NCBI GenBank assembly: GCA_008921705.1
Contig: VFFE01008521.1
Span: 186,001 to 250,000, forward strand
Direction of reading: 5' to 3'
DNA: 64,000 nucleotides
DNA from: Burhinus oedicnemus
Taxonomy: Eukaryota > Chordata > Aves > Charadriiformes > Burhinidae
Both the position numbers and the translations under genes were made by a program. Positions 57,446 to 64,000 of the stretch are shown here, piece after piece; positions within the stretch are counted from its first letter, which is position 1; each line of letters starts with the position of its first letter. The notes below the pieces were generated by a model. It was not told the DNA's origin, did no database searches, and saw only the letters and a program-made list of their open reading frames with translations.

Positions 57446-60400
57446 GTAAGTTTAAAAAACTAGTGGATTGACAAATTAGTGTAAAACTAACACTATATAT
57501 GTTGCTTTACTTGCAATTCAGCTTGAATTGTCTTGAACTAAAGTCTGTTTTCTGCCTTGAATTGTTTATAATGCATGTTTCTTATCAAGTGAAGTTTCAT
57601 TTTCTTCTGTAATGTTAAGTAAATACTCTAATATGGATCTTAGAGATAAGAATTTGTAAGTTAGTCTTGTAAGTTAGTAAAAGCATACTGTTGCCTCCCA
57701 GATAATTAGAATCGGTCAATAACTTCCAAGAGCAAGCTTTTTAAATGCTCCTTACTGTATGGCACCCATGACTTCTTGAAATAGCTGTTCTTTCTCCTTA
57801 TTCTTCCTTTGTCAAAAATACTGAAAGAAATTTTAAACCTCGTCTGTTTTTCTCACTGCTAAATGTTTAAAAACATAACCTGGTATTCAGTGGTAGTTAT
57901 GGAACGGGACAAAAATCTGGTGTTGTCCAGTAAGTAACATTCTCCATTGTAATAATTAGTTTATATCCGAAGTGATTCAAAGTCTTGTCATCTTTTCCAC
58001 AATAATTAATTTCTAGCCTACTTGCATGTTCAGTGAGGTTTGGAGCCTACTGCCTTGTATGTATTAAGCACTAAAAAATTGTTGTTCATGGGGTATTTAT
58101 TGTCTCTCTACCTGCAAATACTTGATGCAAAGAATTTATGTAAAAATATCTTTGCAGTATGTGACAAACTTCCCTTTGTTAATAACAGCTATTAGGTATG
58201 TGAGTTGTAGCTAATGTTGTAGGCTTCTGTTCACTTCAGTCATTGCCCTTGAGCCAAGAAATTCCATGTTGACTGTACATTGACTGCTGGGTTTGATCTC
58301 GTATTTGTCAACCTTCAGAGTTAGAAAATATAAATTAGGATATGTGGTATTGTGTACTTTGGTTTAAACATATTTGTCTATGAAAGGTAATAGTAGCTGT
58401 CTCGATGACCACTTCAAACATAGTGATTAAGTGCTTCAAGTAAATGTGAATGCTATGGAGCCACGCAATAGCAATCACTTTGTGGTAAAGTGGCAGCTTG
58501 CAAGAGTTGAAGGCTTCTATCATCTGTCTGATGTTACCAGAAGCTGTTACACCAAACAGGAAAGAGTAGATAATACGTAGGCCTTTTAGGCTTTTCTGAT
58601 CTAGATGACCTGTGAAGCTGTCTTTAGTGAAATGTGGACAGATAGGTGAATGCAGATAAGGAAATAATTTTTCTGTAGTGACTCTAGAGCATAATTCTTC
58701 TAGTCCAATTACGTATGTTCTGTGGCATATACTTCTGCCTTGCTAATACAGAGTCAAGCAACATTTAGATCACTTCTGGCAAAGGAACTGAATGGGTGTT
58801 TAGAGTGGAAGCCCCCTTCAGAATTTTTGTGTAGAGTTTTGAGGACTTACGGGATAACTTTTATGGCTATAATAGATGCTACAGATTTAAAAAAAATAAA
58901 TCAATCAGTCTGGAGTGTATTAGAATATGTAATGACTGTAAGATACTCATCCAAATCATTTATTTTGTATGATAATGTGATTTGCACTATTACAGCTGTA
59001 GACTGATAGTTTTCTGTTAGATGGGCCAAAATATCAGACTTTAATGTGATGAAGTAGTTCAAGTGGACATCCAACCCACAGATAGAAGTTTCAAATCAAT
59101 GTTTGTCATCGTGTTCTTTTGATTTTCATCCTCAGTTAGCTAATAGTTTTTGTGGAAAGGAATGTCTTCACTGAGATTATCTAAGAATATTTTTTTTGCG
59201 ATCTTATGTCAGAAATAACTGTAACATGTTGTTTTCCTGATTCTAGATGTGACCTTTAAAGAGCTTATTTCTTATTTTTCTATTTAGAGTTTTTGAATTG
59301 TTTCTTAAACATTTACCTGTAGATTATAAGTCCTAGTGATATACTGGCAATGAACCTTGGGCAAAATTTACTGTATCAGTTAGCTTTTAAAAGGACTGAA
59401 ACAAAACAGTTTTATTAACTTCAGTGTGAATGACCTTGAGTATTATGCAGCTATGCTGACAGCAAGTTTTGAAACATATTTATAATTTCTTAACCTGAAT
59501 TTTAGACATATCTAGAGAGACATTCCTGGATTTTATGCAGTAGAATAAATAAATACAAATTTAGCTGGTCGGCTGTTTTGTGAACTTGTAATGCATTATC
59601 CACCTTAATCTGTTTATTTGCTAATTTTCAGTAATTTGTGTAGTCACCAGCATATTTATGATTTATTTACACTACCACTTTGCACTGGAAGCCTATGTTT
59701 TTATGTGCTTTTGGTGAGACTCCAAATTAGCTGGAATTTAAAATGTGAGTTCCCAGCCTATTCCTTAATGTTGGCATGCCAAAAAATACAAAGAGCTCCT
59801 AATCTTTAAAGTAGGTTTTATTAAACTTCTTAAATAGAGTAAGGTGGCTCTGTAAATAGATGGATTTGATGGAGTAAGAAAACAAATTAACCCTGCCTAC
59901 TGTACGGCATGGATCCTTTCCTCTCAATCCTCTGTCCAGCCAGGCAGTGACAATTTGGATTGCATGAATTTCGTAGTCCCTTATAGGTCCCTTGGGAAGC
60001 AACCTCATCTTGTCACTACGGAGAATATACTCCCTGCTGCAGGCAAATCCTGCTCTCCTCTCTGTTCTCTAATCCATCTTCATGGTCATGCTGTAGGCTC
60101 TTTGCTTCCTGTACCATGCTGTATGACTGCACTGTGCTGCCTAACAGATTTTTCAACTGACTGCTTGATTGCTCTCAGGAAAGGTGCATTTTTTTCTTCT
60201 TCCTTCCTGGGTTCCTTAGCCTGATGTGTGCAGCAATGAGAATAGCCAAGACAGCTGTCCTTCCTTTGTGTTACCCAGCTGTGCTTTTCCTGAATAAAGC
60301 TGGTGTTACCCACAGAGTGAACTATGAACACAAAAAAAAAGTTTTGCATTTCAGTCTGTGCAAAAGTAAAACATTAGCTCTGTCCCAGTTTGCGTTTATA

Positions 60401-60921
60401 ACTTAGTTTATGTGTATGTTTTGCATGGAGTAGCAAGGGAAGGAATAAAGCATATAAAAATAATAACACAGTTTATATGTCCTGGCTGTGAACTGTGGTG
60501 ATTCCAGTTAACACAGATCAACAACCAGTGTGCTAGGAGTCAGCAACTTATTTTCAGTTTTTCAGAATTATTGGGCAACTTTCTAGTTCCACAGAAGAGG
60601 GCCTTTTTTAGGCCAGCTTTCAGAGGGCAGTCTATAGCTAAAGTGCACTGCAGATAGGATATTGACCATGTGGCAGAATTGCATAATACAGGATATCATT
60701 ACTAATGTGATGTGATAAGAGAAAATAGTTACAATAAAACAACATGATGGATAATGTCAGAGCTTGTAAAATACCTAAAGTGAGCGTGAGAGTTGTACAA
60801 TATGCTCAGTCATATCTAAAATTCTCATTTGAATTAACCCCGACCAAATTTCTCTACTTTTCTTTAGTACTTTTAGTTGGAAAAGGCTATGAATTTCCAT
60901 TTATCTCCTTGGAAGGACCCG

Positions 60922-61503
60922 TGTTGTGGTTTAACCCCAGCCAGCAATTAAGCACCAGACAGCTGCTCACTCACTCCCCCCTGGTGGAATAGGGGAGAGA
61001 ATCAGAAGAGTAAGAGTGAGAAAACTCATGGATTGAGATAAAGACAATATAATAAGTAAAGCAAAAGCTGCTCATGCAAGCAAAGCAAGGAGTTCGTTCA
61101 CTACTTCCCATTGGCAGGCAGGTGTTCAGCCTTCCCCAGGAAAGCAGGGCTCTGTCATGCATAACAGTTACTTGGGAAGACAAATGCCATCACTCCAAGT
61201 GTCCCCCTGTTTCTTACCCCCAGCTTTATTGCTGAGCATAATGTCATATGGTATGGAATTCCTTTTGCTCAGTTGGGGTCAGGTGTCCCGGCTGTGTCCG
61301 GTCCCAACTTCTTGTGCACCCCCAGCCTGCTCACTGGCAGGGTGCTGTGAGAAGCAGAAAAGGCCTTGATGCTGTGTAAGTACTGCTCAGCAATAGCTAA
61401 AACATCCCTGTGTTATCAACACTGTTTTCAGCACAAACACAAAACATAGCCCCTAGTAGCTACTGTGAAGAAACTTAACTCTGTCCCAGCCAAACCCAGC
61501 ATA
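60922..61503 (+). mobile_element. Solo ERVL-type LTR, about 582 bp
   Basis: Starts TGTTGTGGTTTAACCCCAGC, the well-known start of an abundant avian ERVL LTR group, and ends CCCAGCATA (family end CACA or GACA). It contains GAGATAAAGACAATATAATA, the GTCATATGGTATGGAATTCC block and the GGGGTCAGGTGTCCCGGCTG block typical of the group. Flanks ACCCG (60917-60921) and ACCCA (61504-61508) agree at four of five positions, consistent with a 5-bp ERVL target duplication. Confidence 0.82.
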
Positions 61504-62004
61504 ACCCATTAGAGAAATGAGTGCAGTTTGGGAACCAATAATTGTTTTTCCTCTATTTTTTACATTCAGACTATAGTAACAAGGTTGTGTTACCATGGAG
61601 ATACGTTTTATCTTTTCAGTGCTTTGGTGTTAGAGAGATTCTAAAGGAAAAGCTTAGTGAAATACACATAGGGGAAAAAGCAAAGGTATCTTCGGGAGTT
61701 TAAAAAAAAAAAAAAAAAGAAAATCTGGAGTTGACATTATGGGCATTTACAGTGATTTCATGTATGAAATGTGCCATTCTAGAATTAGTACATTTGGCAG
61801 ACTAACAAAAACTCAATCTACCTGGCAGTAATTAACAAAAGAACAAGGCTAAAGGGTGCTTGAAACCAAAGAGCTTGCCCAATGAATTGTAGTGTATTGT
61901 GGGAAAAAATTAAACACCAGAAAGACAACAGATTTGAAGGTTGTAGGCTTTGATTTCTGCTTCTGATGACTCACTGAAGATAGCAAAATATAACTAACAT
62001 TCTT

Positions 62005-62021
62005 TTTTTTTTTTTTTTTTT
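62005..62021 (+). repeat. Poly-T run
   Basis: A T-run of about 17 bases in intron 2. It could be read as a splice-acceptor tract but no framed exon follows. Confidence 0.8.
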
Positions 62022-62498
62022 GTCTGTGCTGGGTGTTTTTTCTCTAGATTTGTGTCCTGTATAGTTGCATTCATTTACTAATGATATAGCAAATCATCCA
62101 TTATTCTGGCGCTTTTCTCCTTTATTCTAGCTGGCTGGTAATTGTGTGTGAAGTGTTTAAAACATCACAAGGTCTTACTTTTCAGTGCCTGATAAATTCT
62201 GTAGTTTCCACCTTCATTTATCCGTATCTATACCCACAGTTCAAATCAAAAGAAAATTCAAGGAAACAAATGGTTGTATGAAGGGGAATGACTTTTTTTT
62301 ACACACGCTAGCTGTTACAGGAGTGAACTGCATTGCTGACTGCTTACCTTTAGGCAGAGTGTACTGTTGGTAGTAGTAAAGAGAATGTTGTGAATTACTT
62401 ACTACAGCTAATCAGAATTATAAATTTCCTTTTAAATAATTTTTTTAACTTAATTTCTTTAATTTTGAGCTGTTTGTGAGGGAGCAGGAGGATGAATT

Positions 62499-62560
62499 GG
62501 GGGGGGGGGCGACAACAAACCGAAAACACAAAAACAAACCAACCACAAAAAACAAACGTG
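62499..62560 (+). repeat. G10 tract followed by an A/C-rich low-complexity run
   Basis: Ten guanines and then CGACAACAAACCGAAAACAC with further AAAAC/AACC units. The same A/C composition as at 38811 and 43598. Confidence 0.8.
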
Positions 62561-63707
62561 TAAATCACAACTGGATGAAAGAAAAAGATGTGCAGCATTT
62601 GCAGCTCCGAGTGGTTATGTGGAGACTTGAACAGGGTATTACAACAATCCCAGGTTGGGTGACGTATAGTGATAAGCATTGGACAGTGGGTTAGATTTGT
62701 TTGACTTAAGGGTACTTTTTTCTAGCTTTATTTAGTCAAGGGGTTGGAAGAAATAGTAAAAGTGATGGAAGAAATTTGAATAACTTAAGATTTGAAGTTA
62801 ACCTTTCCTCTGAGCTGGTCCCTCTAACTTGCTGGATACAGTGCTTGGGCTGATGAACTTGACTTCTAAAGTAATCTCAATTTACTTTAGAGTCAGAAAG
62901 AGACATCTCAATATTGTAGCTAATTCTATCTAAAACAGAAGCATTGCCTGTTTCCATAGTTTCTCCATCACCACAAAGAATAAAGAGAAATTACTTTAGT
63001 ACATTTATAAATGTCCTTAGCTTTGAGCATTTAGTTTGTGTAATGTTCCTTTGTTTCAGAAACTCTCAGTTCCTCATGGGTGCTATGTTGAGCCTTCAGC
63101 ATAACGACCTCAAACTGTTCAGCCTGCTGGTTGCACTGAAGACTGGTGACCACGTCTGGCAGCTTTTTTCTGGTTGAGAGCTGCTTTAGTCTTTTTCAGA
63201 CTGAGACAGTTTTCTGCACAATTGCTTCCTGCATTAGATGAGAGAAACTCTTGGCTTGTCCCTGTCTGATACTCTAGTAAAAGTGTTGATCCTTCAACAC
63301 AGGAGTAGCGGTGTTTGGTTATTCCAGGGGCAGCAGTCTTAGGACCAATGTACTAATAAGCTGACAGAGTACGAATCTCAATACAGCATACCAGTAATGG
63401 GAGGCAACCAATCAAATCCACACAGCACAAAAATCAGGTATCAGCTACCTTCAGTACCAGAAATGCTCATTGCTGTTTTGTCTTTAGCATCAGCACAGGA
63501 TTGCTGATGTTTGAGATTTCTGGTAGGAGATCTGTAGTAAAAAGCACCTGCTGTGTTGTTTCTCAAGTGTGGTGGTTGTCCTGGATCTTCAGAAACAGGA
63601 CTCTCATAGTATTATATGATGACAGATGGGGGTGAGCAGCTTCCTAATAACCTCCTCTTACTTCGCCACGTGAGAAGCTGTCACTTCTTTCATGACACAG
63701 ATTTACT

Positions 63708-64000
63708 GAAGCATCTTTCATATGGGAAGAAGCTGAGAGCTGAGTATTTCCTTAGAGATACTCAGCAAGCTGTCTGGACTGTTCAACCTGAAGGAGAGAA
63801 GGCTTGGGTGGGCAGGGGGACAGTTATTATCAGTGTGTATAAATACCTAATAGGAGAGAATGAAGATGAGGGAGCCAGACTTTTTTCATTAGTGCTCAGT
63901 GACAGGACAGGAGGCAGTGAATACAAATTAAAGCACATGAAATTCGATATGAACAAAACAAAATTTTTTACAGTGAGGGTGATCAAACACCACAAGAAGG
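63708..64000 (+). mobile_element. CR1 LINE fragment, continues beyond the window
   Basis: Sense CR1 ORF2 C-terminal sequence on the + strand: CATCTTTCATATGGGAAGAA near 63712, then GGACTGTTCAACCTGAAGGA (LFNLKE.RRL), then TGTGTATAAATACCT, TCAGTGACAGGACAGGAGGC (SDRTGG) and ACAGTGAGGGTGATCAAACA (TVRVIKH). There is an extra stretch of about 25 bases between the SYEE-like and GLF-like blocks. It is the only CR1 on this strand in the window, and its 3' end is outside. Confidence 0.8.

Larger units (their letters stand above)
57446..64000 (+). other. PDK3 intron 2 (incomplete)
   Basis: Starts with GTAAGT and has no acceptor that leads into PDK3 exon 3 (expected YMQSF-like) inside the window, so the intron is longer than 6.5 kb. 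It contains a solo LTR at 60922-61503, a long T-run near 62005, a G10 tract at 62499, and a + strand CR1 at the right edge. Confidence 0.85.

Noticed and set aside
1..64000. CRISPR arrays, operons, ribosome-binding sites
   Set aside because: No regularly spaced repeats with unique spacers are visible, and introns plus CR1/ERV content show a vertebrate genome.
57446..64000. PDK3 exon 3 inside the window
   Set aside because: No acceptor followed by a frame like MQSFLEL was found after 57446, so the exon must lie further right.

Overview
The window is bird genomic DNA. The evidence is several 3'-anchored CR1 LINE fragments with CACAGAAT/CATAGAAT-type octamers at their 3' ends, avian-type ERVL solo LTRs that begin TGTYRTGGTTT, a class II (beta-like, Lys-primed) endogenous retrovirus, and two vertebrate genes with spliced exons. 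No prokaryotic gene organisation is present. Most open frames in the window are chance frames in AT-rich non-coding DNA.

Layout. (1) 156-4700: the last four coding exons and 3' UTR of an organic solute transporter alpha gene (SLC51A or a close paralog) on the + strand. The UTR carries an old MIR-type SINE. (2) 4700-34100: about 29 kb of intergenic DNA. It holds a 2-kb CR1 (minus strand, RT frame nearly intact), two further minus-strand CR1 3' ends, two MIR fossils and, at 24893-27005, a small two-LTR retrovirus with a 6-bp target duplication. (3) 34106-34916: a solo ERVL LTR, then the start of a second LTR that runs into a 20-N assembly gap. (4) 34937-64000: the CpG-island promoter, exon 1, a 22-kb intron 1, exon 2 and part of intron 2 of PDK3 (pyruvate dehydrogenase kinase 3), + strand. 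The introns hold two more ERVL LTRs, a possible MIR, a possible 5S/tRNA-type SINE and simple repeats. A + strand CR1 begins at the right edge.

The most unusual item is the retrovirus. Its gag frame (25433-26383) starts as a normal myristoylated matrix region with a proline run. At about 26036 it passes in frame into a very CpG-rich segment that looks like the 5' UTR, start codon and first codons of a spliced cellular mRNA. All of pol and most of env are missing, and only the env transmembrane tail, polypurine tract and 3' LTR remain. This gag-host-delta-env layout is that of a transducing defective retrovirus, here fixed in a bird germ line. I could not identify the captured gene from memory.

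The two host genes are functionally unrelated: a bile-acid/steroid transporter subunit and a mitochondrial kinase that switches off pyruvate dehydrogenase. They are on the same strand and separated by the repeat-rich spacer. In human, PDK3 lies between ZFX and PCYT1B and SLC51A is on another chromosome, so the adjacency here deserves checking against other bird assemblies.
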